Below are positions 9,179 through 17,762 of a stretch of DNA of 64,000 nucleotides, in pieces; positions within the stretch are counted from its first letter, which is position 1, and every line of letters begins with the position of its first letter. This DNA comes from Balneola sp. (lineage in GTDB: Bacteria > Bacteroidota > Rhodothermia > Balneolales > Balneolaceae). The stretch lies in NCBI GenBank assembly GCA_017640785.1, contig JAEPPZ010000005.1, positions 1 to 64,000 of the forward strand, in the 5' to 3' direction. The notes under the pieces were generated by a model that was not told where the DNA came from, did no database searches, and saw nothing but the letters and a program-made list of their open reading frames with translations. A program made the translations under genes and the position numbers.

Positions 9179-9614
9179 CAGCTATTAGCTGACAGCATTT
9201 AGCTGTTAGTTCTTTGTACTTGTTGATGAAGCGAAGTTAACATCTTCATTACTTCATCAACAGAAACAGATAGTTCTTTACACATTTTGTTTGAAATATA
9301 GTTTAAGTCTCTGGCCAGAATTATTTGATATCTCAATTCTGATGCAGAGCCTAATGAAATATTTAAAAAATGAGCCATTTGAGATTGACTGGTTCGTCCG
9401 CATCCCTCAGCAATGTTTGTTGGGATAGAAGATGAAGACCTTCGAATTTGGCTTGTTAGCCCGTAAATCTCTGATCTTGGAAAATCGGAGGTAAGCTCAT
9501 AGACAGATAACGTTAACTCATGGCTTTTTTGCCATACTAAAAGACTTTTAAAATCACGCGTAAGAATAATATTTACTTGGTTACTAAAAGCTGTTAGCTG
9601 TCCGCTAATAGCTG
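9179..9614. mobile_element. Inverted-repeat-bounded element carrying a four-helix-bundle gene
   Basis: The segment starts at the base after the adaptor stop codon and is bounded by 18-bp inverted repeats, CAGCTATTAGCTGACAGC (9179-9196) and its near-complement (9597-9614), matching at 17 of 18 positions. The inner flanks also carry AGCTGTTAG motifs. The only gene inside is the opposite-strand four-helix-bundle gene. It separates adaptor and ATPase genes that are normally contiguous, so it looks inserted. I see no transposase and no convincing target duplication. Confidence 0.6.
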
Positions 9615-9681
9615 ACTGCTTTAACCAAGTAAGACACACTAAACCAAATTCCTTACAAAAATTTAAACAAATACTTAACAC
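9199..9681 (-). CDS. Four-helix-bundle protein (S23/IVS-encoded family)
   Basis: Residues about 42-160 match the four-helix-bundle family found in 23S rRNA intervening sequences and as the Avd accessory protein of diversity-generating retroelements: DFKSLLVWQKSHELTLSVYE, then SQIRRSSSSIPTNIAEG and the LGSASELRYQ helix. The function of free-standing members is unknown. The open frame begins at a GTG outside the bounding repeat; within the element itself there is no ATG, GTG or TTG before the conserved domain (ATT codons occur near residue 38). It may therefore start at a rare codon, start outside, or be decaying. The stop codon lies next to the left repeat. Confidence 0.7.
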   Translation of the reverse strand: MLSICLNFCKEFGLVCLTWLKQSAISGQLTAFSNQVNIILTRDFKSLLVWQKSHELTLSVYELTSDFPRSEIYGLTSQIRRSSSSIPTNIAEGCGRTSQSQMAHFLNISLGSASELRYQIILARDLNYISNKMCKELSVSVDEVMKMLTSLHQQVQRTNS

Positions 9682-9695
9682 AAACTAACTGAACA

Positions 9696-10385
9696 ATGAT
9701 ACAAGCAAGAAATCTAAAAAAGGTCTACTCAACAGAAGAAGTAGAAACAACCGCTTTGAACAACGTGAACATCGAGATCAAAGAAGGTGAATTCGTTGCT
9801 ATAATGGGACCATCCGGTTGTGGAAAATCCACTTTGCTGAATATTATGGGTTTATTGGATAATCCCAGTGACGGCGAATATCATTTTCTGGGACATGATG
9901 TTTCTAACAGAACGGAAAGAGAACGAGCTCAACTTCGAAAAGGAAATATTGGATTTATCTTTCAAAGCTTTAACCTGATCGACGAGCTTACCGTGTTCGA
10001 AAATGTTGAATTACCTCTTCTCTATCTGGGGATGTCTGCTGATGAACGAAAAGAAAAAGCAGAAGCTGCTTTGGAAAGAATGAGCATGATGCACCGCCGG
10101 AATCATTTTCCTCAACAATTATCCGGTGGACAGCAGCAACGTGTAGCCATTGCCCGTGCAGTAGTAGCAAATGCTAAACTGATCCTTGCCGATGAGCCTA
10201 CCGGTAATCTGGATTCCGATCACGGTAATGAAGTAATGAAAGTACTTGCAGAGCTAAATGAGCAAGGAACGACAATCGTAATGGTAACTCACTCCCCTCA
10301 TGATGCCGACTTTGCAATGCGTGTAATCCACTTGTTCGATGGACATGTAGTTACTGAAAATATGCAGGAAGGCTTCCACGTCTAA
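9696..10385 (+). CDS. ABC transporter ATP-binding protein, MacB/LolD type
   Basis: The 229-residue ATPase has Walker [10 protein letters not shown] (38-46), Q-loop [13 protein letters not shown], signature LSGGQQQR, Walker B LILADEPT with GNLDS D-loop, and the switch His in VTHSP. It belongs to the MacB/LolD/FtsE branch that drives mechanotransmission permeases rather than cytoplasm-to-outside pumping. It is followed 20 bp later by the first of four consecutive permeases. The upstream gene on this strand is the adaptor, beyond the inserted element. Confidence 0.95.
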   Translation: MIQARNLKKVYSTEEVETTALNNVNIEIKEGEFVAIMGPSGCGKSTLLNIMGLLDNPSDGEYHFLGHDVSNRTERERAQLRKGNIGFIFQSFNLIDELTVFENVELPLLYLGMSADERKEKAEAALERMSMMHRRNHFPQQLSGGQQQRVAIARAVVANAKLILADEPTGNLDSDHGNEVMKVLAELNEQGTTIVMVTHSPHDADFAMRVIHLFDGHVVTENMQEGFHV

Positions 10386-10405
10386 AACTATTAAATGAAT
10401 CTGTC

Positions 10406-12865
10406 ATGCTTAAGAATTATATAAAAATCGCCCTTCGTAGTCTCTTTAAACAAAAGATGTACTCCTTTATCAATATTTCTGGGTTGGCTTTAGGAGTTGC
10501 TTGCTGTGCGTTGATCCTGCTCTATACAACAAATGAATGGAGTTTTGATGAATTCCACTCCAAGTCGGATCGGATATATCGTGCATGGACATTGGAAGAC
10601 TATGGCGAAGGTGATATTTATTTCAATACAGTAACGCCATTTGTATTAAAACCCACTCTTGAGCAAAGTATACCTGAAGTTGAACAAATAGCCCGACGAT
10701 ATGTATTCAATGATCTGGTTAAACGATCTGAATCTGATGAGTCTTTTTCAACTTCAATACAGGCGGTAGACCCGGAATTCTTTTCCATTTTTGATTTTGA
10801 ACTATTGAGAGGCGACTCTGAACAGCTTTTTTCAGGGCTGAATGAAGTTGTACTTACACCGGAATTGGCAAACCAATACTTCGAAGATGAAGATCCATTA
10901 CAAAAAACTCTTTTAATAATGATGGGAGGTGAATTCCAAGCATTTACTGTTACCGGGATAATAGAAGAGCCTCCAACTAATTCCAGTATTCAATACGAAT
11001 TGCTTATCCCGATGGAAAAGGCTAAGACGATTCTAAACCCAAACTCACTACTGAATTGGTACAGCGTTACTCCTGAAACTTACGTGCTTCTAAATGAACA
11101 AGCTGATTTGCCTTCTGTAAAAGCAAAATTCCCTGCGATGATGCAGCAAGCACTTGGAGAGGATTATAATGAAGGAGAATATGAAGTTGGGCTCCAGCCT
11201 ATTACTGATATTCATTTAAATACAGAATTTCCGGTTGGAATTGCATCCGTAAGTGATCCGACCTACTCCTACATTTTAGGAGCCATTGCTCTTTTAATAC
11301 TCATTATTGCATGTGTCAATTTTATGACCTTATCCATAAGCCGGTCTACTTCAAGAGCAAAAGAAGTCGGGATCAGAAAAACGATTGGTGCAGAACGGCA
11401 TCATCTTATGTACCAGTTTTGGGGAGAGGCGCTGTTAATGACTGTATTTTCAGTTGGTTTGGGTGCTCTTATTTCTGAGATTTTGCTTCCTTACTTCAAT
11501 CAACTATCCGGGACACATCTTTCACTTCAGCTAAGTATTGACAGTATTCTACTCTATTCAGGTCTGGCTATTTTCATCAGTTTAATTGCTGGTATTTATC
11601 CTGCACTTGTTCTGTCAAACTTTAAGCCAATTGAAGTACTCAAAGGCAAGCTTCAGATAAAAGGAGATAAAAGTCTTTTCAGAAAAGGAATGGTTGTATT
11701 CCAATTCACTATTTCCATTTTTCTGATCTCCTGCACTCTTATGGTCAATAAGCAGCTGGATTTCCTTCGTTCAAAAGATCTGGGCTTCCAAAAAGAACAA
11801 GTAGTGATCCTGCAGACGGATCTCAAACTTGGACCTCAAATGGGACTTTCAAGAATTACACAAGAATCTGCTCGTAAAAAGGAACTCCTTAAAAGCCAAC
11901 TCTCCGGGAATTCAAATTTTCTGGATCTGGCTTCTTCCGTTTTCACTCCTGCAGAGCAAGGCTGGATTGGAGTTGATTTTAAAGATGCTGATCAACAGAC
12001 AAGACGAATGAATATCAATTTTGTTGATGCTGATTACCTGAATATGATGGGGATTGAAGTAATAGCAGGTAGAAGTTTTTCAGATGAAATTACTTCAGAT
12101 GAGCGCAGAGCTATTATTGTAAATCAGGCGTTGGTAGATGATTATGGATGGGAAAATGCAATTGGCAAAAAACTTCCGGGAAGTAATTTTGAAGACCACG
12201 AGATCATAGGTGTAGTTGAAAACTTCAATTATCAATCCTTACGGACTGCTGTTGAACCTTTAGCTTTGTCTATCAACCCTTCTCTGCTATTAAGCGGTAT
12301 TGCAAATATTGGTTTTTTCAACTCTCCTTCACCTAGAATTTCATTAAGAATAAGTTCCGAAAACATCCCCCAAACGATCAGAGAATTGGAACAAACCTGG
12401 GCGGCTGTGTCACCCGGAGCTCCATTTGATTTTCAATTTCTGGATAATTCTATTGACAGTCAGTATCGCCAGGAAGAAAGATTGCAAAAAATAGCAATAT
12501 CAGGTTCAGCTCTTGCTATCATTATTGCTTGTCTCGGTCTTTTTGGTCTCGCTTCGCTAATGATCTCGAGAAGAGTTAAAGAGATTGGTATCCGAAAAGT
12601 TCTTGGTGCTTCTGCTGCCAGCATTACCCTTTTAGTTAATAAAGAGTTTACGATCCTGGTACTTGTATCCATTCTTTTAGCTGTACCGATGGCCTGGTAT
12701 GCTATTGGTGTTTGGCTTGATGATTTTGCTTACAAAGCTGACATGGGATTTTGGACGTATCTGTTAGCAGGTGGAATTGCAATTTCTATCTCCTGGGTTA
12801 CAATTAGCATCCAATCTATTAAAGCTGCACAGGTAAATCCGGTTAAGAGTCTTAAATCCGAATAA
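10406..12865 (+). CDS. FtsX/MacB-type ABC permease 1
   Basis: The 819-residue permease opens with the motif common to its paralogues here (MLKNYIKIALRSL), a first membrane helix (about 20-41), a large MacB-type periplasmic domain, and three FtsX helices (about 290-410). A second helix, second periplasmic domain and second FtsX triplet end at 819. The two coupling segments, EVGIRKTIGA and EIGIRKVLGA, contact the ATPase. The duplicated eight-helix architecture means one chain may form a complete permease half-pair. The substrate cannot be read from sequence; lipoprotein, peptide or antimicrobial export are known for relatives. Confidence 0.9.
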   Translation: MLKNYIKIALRSLFKQKMYSFINISGLALGVACCALILLYTTNEWSFDEFHSKSDRIYRAWTLEDYGEGDIYFNTVTPFVLKPTLEQSIPEVEQIARRYVFNDLVKRSESDESFSTSIQAVDPEFFSIFDFELLRGDSEQLFSGLNEVVLTPELANQYFEDEDPLQKTLLIMMGGEFQAFTVTGIIEEPPTNSSIQYELLIPMEKAKTILNPNSLLNWYSVTPETYVLLNEQADLPSVKAKFPAMMQQALGEDYNEGEYEVGLQPITDIHLNTEFPVGIASVSDPTYSYILGAIALLILIIACVNFMTLSISRSTSRAKEVGIRKTIGAERHHLMYQFWGEALLMTVFSVGLGALISEILLPYFNQLSGTHLSLQLSIDSILLYSGLAIFISLIAGIYPALVLSNFKPIEVLKGKLQIKGDKSLFRKGMVVFQFTISIFLISCTLMVNKQLDFLRSKDLGFQKEQVVILQTDLKLGPQMGLSRITQESARKKELLKSQLSGNSNFLDLASSVFTPAEQGWIGVDFKDADQQTRRMNINFVDADYLNMMGIEVIAGRSFSDEITSDERRAIIVNQALVDDYGWENAIGKKLPGSNFEDHEIIGVVENFNYQSLRTAVEPLALSINPSLLLSGIANIGFFNSPSPRISLRISSENIPQTIRELEQTWAAVSPGAPFDFQFLDNSIDSQYRQEERLQKIAISGSALAIIIACLGLFGLASLMISRRVKEIGIRKVLGASAASITLLVNKEFTILVLVSILLAVPMAWYAIGVWLDDFAYKADMGFWTYLLAGGIAISISWVTISIQSIKAAQVNPVKSLKSE

Positions 12866-12877
12866 GGTGAATCAATC

Positions 12878-15289
12878 ATGTTCAAAAACTATATAAAAAT
12901 TGCGTTTAGAAATCTCTTAAAGAATAAGAGCCAAACTTTCATCAATGTTGGCGGACTAACACTTGGTATCATCTGTGCTATTGTCATTTTTCTGATTATT
13001 CAGTTTGATCTCAGTTTCGATAAATGGCATGACGATTCCGATAGAATTTATCGAGTAGTTAGACACGAAACTGAATTCGGAAAAAGTGTTTACTATCGGG
13101 GAGGTCCATATCCACTTGCTGAAGCTGTCAGAAATGATGTTACCGGTATAAAGTATTCCACTTTAGTTTTTAATAACCTTGCTAACGAACCGATCATATC
13201 ATATTACGACAATGGCAATCTTGTTAAGAAGTTAAAAGAAAGTGATTTCGCTTTTGTTGATCCCGATTACTTCAACATCCTAACTTATACATGGTTATCA
13301 GGAAATCCTGAAACTGCTATTAAAAATCCAAATACTGCTGTTGTTACTCAAAGCTTTGCTATGAAGCTGTTTGGCACAACTGATGTTTTAGGTAAATCAG
13401 TAGTCTTTAATGGTGGAACAGCCGCAGATATTGAAATCACAGGCGTTGTAAAAGACATGCCTGAAAACTCCGATTTCCCTTTCACATTTATTGGTGCGAA
13501 TTCAACCATGGACAGAAATGGAGATACTGCAGAAAACCCAAGTTGGGGAAGTAACTCAAGCTCGATGCAAACTTACGTCAAGTTGGAGTCCGGCATTACC
13601 GAAGAGCAAGTTAATGAGCAACTTGAAGCACTGATCGTAAAATACAGAAGCGAGGAAGTTGCAGCTGAGTTAGATCTTTTTTTACAACCACTTTCCGAAA
13701 TTCATTTTGACAGCCGTTTCAATAATTATAATGGACGCGTTATAGAAAAGAGCATGTTGTTAGCTCTTGGCATAATTGGTCTTTTTTTACTGATTGCAGC
13801 TTGTATCAATTTCATAAATCTAAATACGGCAATAGCTGTAAGCAGATCGAAAGAAGTAGGCTTACGAAAGACCTTAGGTGGAACAAAATCTCAATTAATG
13901 CTTCACTTTTTTGGAGAAACAGCATTTATAACACTAATAGCTTTAGCTTTGGGAGTTGGCTTATCAGAGATTGTTCTTCAAAATATCTCCCCTATTTTAG
14001 GATTTTCTCCTGAGATGAACCTCTTATCTAATGTTGAATTACAACTCTTCATTGTTTCAATATTCCTGCTGGTAACTTTGATGGCTGGCTGGTATCCGGC
14101 TCAACATCTCTCCAATTTTAATCCGATAGAAGCCATACGAAACAAGATCCAGTCAAACTATGGGAAAGGTCTTACTCTAAGAAGAGGATTGATCGTTGTA
14201 CAATTTACCATTACTCAGGTACTAATTATTTGTACACTGATAATAGCTTCCCAGATAAGGTATTTTAAAAATCAGGATTTAGGTTTTGAAAAAGATGCCG
14301 TTGTTCATGTCCCCATTCAAAATGAGGATATGCCGATTCTTAATGTTTTCAAAAGCTCATTATTGAATAAAACTACTATTCAAAATGTCAGCTTCTCCAA
14401 CACCGGGACAACAAGTAACAGTGTTTGGGGTGGAAATTATATTATGATCGAAGACTCCATCAGGCACGAAAATTCAGGTCAGGTTAAATTTATCGATGAA
14501 AACTTTATTGACACCTATGGACTCACCTTGCTGGCGGGCACGAATATACAACCGTCTGATACTGTTAACGCTTATATAGTAAATCAATCATTTGCGAAAG
14601 AAGTTGGGTATGGTGACAACCTTTCCGGCTTGATCGGAAAAACAACTTCCATGTGGGGAACAGAAGCTCCGATTGTTGGAGTAGTTAAAGACTTTAATAC
14701 CCAATCTTTACATGAAGGGTTATCCCCTGTTTTATTGGCTCCCAGAAAAAGCTTCTTTCTATCTGCCATTAAAATTAACACTACCAGAACTAAAGAAGCT
14801 TTGGCTGATATTGAAAAAGCTTTTAATACAGCGTTCCCGGATCTGGTTTTTGAATATTCCTTTCTGGATGAAACGATAGAAAGCATGTATGAAGATGAAC
14901 AACGTACAGCCAAGATCATGAATGCATTTACTTTAATTGCAATCATAATTGGTTCTTTGGGACTATTCGGGCTTGTTTCTTACATGTCTACAACCAGAAC
15001 AAAAGAAATAGGTGTTCGAAAAGTATTGGGTGCAAACCTACTGGATATTCTAAAATTATTTGGAACAGAACTGGCTCTTTTAACAGGAATCTCGTTTGTG
15101 ATAGCAGCCCCTGTTTCATGGTATTTAATGAGAAACTGGCTTGAAGATTTTGCTTATAAAATAGAGCTCGGAATAGGAATCTTTCTACTCGCACTTTCGG
15201 CAATCTTATTGATATCTGTATTAACCATAGGATATAAGTCGCTCAGAGCTGCTCTTGCCAATCCGATTGAATCTCTAAAAAGCGAATAG
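12878..15289 (+). CDS. FtsX/MacB-type ABC permease 2
   Basis: The 803-residue paralogue of its neighbours starts 12 bp after permease 1 with MFKNYIKIAFRNLLKNK. It has the same duplicated layout: helix, periplasmic domain, FtsX triplet, then the set repeated. The coupling segments are EVGLRKTLGG and EIGVRKVLGA. Its periplasmic domains differ most from the siblings, suggesting a different partner or ligand while the ATPase-contacting parts stay conserved. It ends with the shared NPIESLKSE tail. It is clearly part of the same operon. Confidence 0.9.
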   Translation: MFKNYIKIAFRNLLKNKSQTFINVGGLTLGIICAIVIFLIIQFDLSFDKWHDDSDRIYRVVRHETEFGKSVYYRGGPYPLAEAVRNDVTGIKYSTLVFNNLANEPIISYYDNGNLVKKLKESDFAFVDPDYFNILTYTWLSGNPETAIKNPNTAVVTQSFAMKLFGTTDVLGKSVVFNGGTAADIEITGVVKDMPENSDFPFTFIGANSTMDRNGDTAENPSWGSNSSSMQTYVKLESGITEEQVNEQLEALIVKYRSEEVAAELDLFLQPLSEIHFDSRFNNYNGRVIEKSMLLALGIIGLFLLIAACINFINLNTAIAVSRSKEVGLRKTLGGTKSQLMLHFFGETAFITLIALALGVGLSEIVLQNISPILGFSPEMNLLSNVELQLFIVSIFLLVTLMAGWYPAQHLSNFNPIEAIRNKIQSNYGKGLTLRRGLIVVQFTITQVLIICTLIIASQIRYFKNQDLGFEKDAVVHVPIQNEDMPILNVFKSSLLNKTTIQNVSFSNTGTTSNSVWGGNYIMIEDSIRHENSGQVKFIDENFIDTYGLTLLAGTNIQPSDTVNAYIVNQSFAKEVGYGDNLSGLIGKTTSMWGTEAPIVGVVKDFNTQSLHEGLSPVLLAPRKSFFLSAIKINTTRTKEALADIEKAFNTAFPDLVFEYSFLDETIESMYEDEQRTAKIMNAFTLIAIIIGSLGLFGLVSYMSTTRTKEIGVRKVLGANLLDILKLFGTELALLTGISFVIAAPVSWYLMRNWLEDFAYKIELGIGIFLLALSAILLISVLTIGYKSLRAALANPIESLKSE

Positions 15290-15297
15290 GAGTCACT

Positions 15298-17754
15298 ATG
15301 TTTAGAAATTACATCAAAATAGCATTCCGGACACTTCGTAACCACAAACTTTATTCGTTGATAAATATCTTCGGACTGACACTTGGGATTAGTTGCTGTA
15401 TTTTAATTTATCTTTTTATTCAAAATGAGTTCAGTTATGACAAATTCCATGATAACGCTGAAAACATTTATCGCATCGAGGAAATAAATTACTATGCTCC
15501 TAAGGCTAGTATTGAACCAAATCCCTTTTTTGATACCCGATCTCCCGAAAATGTTCGGAAATCTCCCTGGTTACCTATGCCACTGGGGCCGGCACTAAAA
15601 GGCCGCATCCCGGAAATTGAAAAATATTCCAGATTTGATCAAAATAGCTATATCGTAGCTAGCGTAAACCAATCATTTGAAGAAGAAATAAGTTTTGTTG
15701 AATCTACTTTCTTTGAGGTTTTTTCATTTCCGTTAATACAAGGCGCTCCGGAATCTGTTCTTTCAGAACCAAATGATATGGTAATAACACCGCAAATTGC
15801 GGATAAGTACTTTGGTGATGTTGATCCCATAGGAAAAAATCTTACGCTTTTATTGAGTAATACAGAACATATTTTCACTGTAAAAGGTATTGCAGAACCG
15901 TCTCCTGTAAATTCCAGTATACAATACAGCGTAGTTGTTAGAATTGAAAATAAGCCCGGCTATGAAAGGAATATGAGCCGATGGAACAGTTTCAATACGC
16001 CACTTTTTGTACAACTGTCTCCCACTGCTAACATCACTGAGTTTGAAGAAAAATTAAATCAGTTTGCTGAAGAAAGATGGTCGGAAGATTGGCCTGAAGA
16101 CAGAGCCAGAAGAGGTCTTCCTGAAGATGCAACCGTATTTGAATTTGAAGCTTCTCAAATTACTAAAATTCATTTAGATGCCGGAGCAGAATGGTTTGGA
16201 GTAAGTAATCCTATGTACTCCTACATACTTGGTATGATTGCAGTTCTAATATTAATAATTGCCTGCATAAATTATGTTACTTTAACATTATCAAGATCTT
16301 CTTCCAGGGTTAAAGAGGTAGGAGTGAGAAAATCCTCGGGTGCTCTGAGAAATCAAATAGCTATACAATTCTGGAGCGAAACACAACTTCTTACAGTTTT
16401 TGCGATGATAGCCGGAATCGGATTAGCAGAATTAGCACTCCCCTTTTTCAATGAATTATCAGGAAAAAATCTCGCTATAAATTATGCTGAAAACGCCGGT
16501 TTTCTGGGATCTCTTTTAGGAATTACTTTATTAACAGGCTTAATAGCCGGGAGTTACCCTGCCATAATACTTTCGAGCTTTGAACCGGTAAAAGTTTTAA
16601 AAGGCTTAAATAGTTTTCAGTTTAAACCTCGACTTATAAAAGGGTTGTTGGTTGTACAATACAGCCTTTCCATCTTTCTAATCATAAGCTCCGTTATAAT
16701 GTTTCAGCAACTAGATTTTGTGAGCTCAAAAGACCTTGGCTACAATCAGGAACAGGTAGTTTTTATTAACACTCACAAAGGCTGGAGTGAAGAAGGAACT
16801 GCACTTATGCAGTTATATCGTGAACAGCTTAATGGCGTTCCCGCAATTGAATTGGTAAGCGGTATGACTCCTTCATTTACTCGCGGAAGCAACAGATATG
16901 GCTTTGAAATAGATGGAGAAAACAAAAGGTCCTATATCTATTATATAGATGACAAGATTGTCCCCACTCTTGGTTTTGAACTAACACAGGGCAGAAACCT
17001 ATCCATTGAAAGACCGGCAGATATCAACAACTCAATTGTTATAAATGAAGCATTTGTTGCTGAAATGCGTTGGGAAGATCCTATTGGCAAATTAGTGCCC
17101 TGGAAAGGTGAAGACAATCCATCCACAGTGGTAGGAGTAGTAAAAGATTTTCATTTCCAGTCGTTGGAAGTTGAAATTGAGCCTATGTTATTTCATATGG
17201 ATCCGGAACAAGGTGGCATTGCTGATATAGCAGTTCGAATTAAACCCGGAATGATTTCTGAAGCTCTACCGGAGTTAAGAAGAGTTTGGGCCGATGTGTC
17301 TCCCGGAATTCCGTTTGACTACTGGTTTTTGGACGATGCCGTAGCAAATCAATACCAAGAATATAAACGATGGCTCTCGATAATGTCCGCCTCTACTTTT
17401 ATTGCAATTTTAATAGCATGTATGGGGCTTTTTGCATTAGCAAGTTTAACAGCTTCCACTCGGATTAAAGAAATTGGAATCCGTAAAGTACTAGGAGCAG
17501 GCGTAGATCAGATAATATACCTTCTTAACAAAGATGTACTCAAATTGATTTTTGTCTCAATTGTTATTGCCACTCCAGTTTCATGGTTAATTATGGATAA
17601 ATGGCTTTCCGATTTTGCATATCGAATTTCAATTAATTTCGGAGTTTTCGGGATATCTGCAATTGTAACTCTCACTATCGCTATGCTTTCTGTAAGCTAT
17701 CATTCCATAAAAGCAGCTCTGTCCAATCCGGTTGAATCCCTGAAAAGCGAGTAA
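15298..17754 (+). CDS. FtsX/MacB-type ABC permease 3
   Basis: The 818-residue duplicated FtsX permease starts 8 bp after permease 2 (MFRNYIKIAFRTLRNHK). Coupling segments EVGVRKSSGA and EIGIRKVLGA flank the two FtsX triplets; the first departs from the usual KTIG/KTLG form. The C-terminal tail NPVESLKSE matches the sibling genes. Its first periplasmic domain carries an acidic, tryptophan-rich insertion (around residues 250-280, ERWSEDWPEDRARR) absent from the siblings. Membrane location and ATPase dependence follow from the family; substrate unknown. Confidence 0.9.
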   Translation: MFRNYIKIAFRTLRNHKLYSLINIFGLTLGISCCILIYLFIQNEFSYDKFHDNAENIYRIEEINYYAPKASIEPNPFFDTRSPENVRKSPWLPMPLGPALKGRIPEIEKYSRFDQNSYIVASVNQSFEEEISFVESTFFEVFSFPLIQGAPESVLSEPNDMVITPQIADKYFGDVDPIGKNLTLLLSNTEHIFTVKGIAEPSPVNSSIQYSVVVRIENKPGYERNMSRWNSFNTPLFVQLSPTANITEFEEKLNQFAEERWSEDWPEDRARRGLPEDATVFEFEASQITKIHLDAGAEWFGVSNPMYSYILGMIAVLILIIACINYVTLTLSRSSSRVKEVGVRKSSGALRNQIAIQFWSETQLLTVFAMIAGIGLAELALPFFNELSGKNLAINYAENAGFLGSLLGITLLTGLIAGSYPAIILSSFEPVKVLKGLNSFQFKPRLIKGLLVVQYSLSIFLIISSVIMFQQLDFVSSKDLGYNQEQVVFINTHKGWSEEGTALMQLYREQLNGVPAIELVSGMTPSFTRGSNRYGFEIDGENKRSYIYYIDDKIVPTLGFELTQGRNLSIERPADINNSIVINEAFVAEMRWEDPIGKLVPWKGEDNPSTVVGVVKDFHFQSLEVEIEPMLFHMDPEQGGIADIAVRIKPGMISEALPELRRVWADVSPGIPFDYWFLDDAVANQYQEYKRWLSIMSASTFIAILIACMGLFALASLTASTRIKEIGIRKVLGAGVDQIIYLLNKDVLKLIFVSIVIATPVSWLIMDKWLSDFAYRISINFGVFGISAIVTLTIAMLSVSYHSIKAALSNPVESLKSE

Positions 17755-17762
17755 AAGTCATC

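Noticed and set aside
9179-9681. Diversity-generating retroelement, suggested by an Avd-like protein
   Set aside because: No reverse transcriptase, template repeat or variable repeat is nearby.
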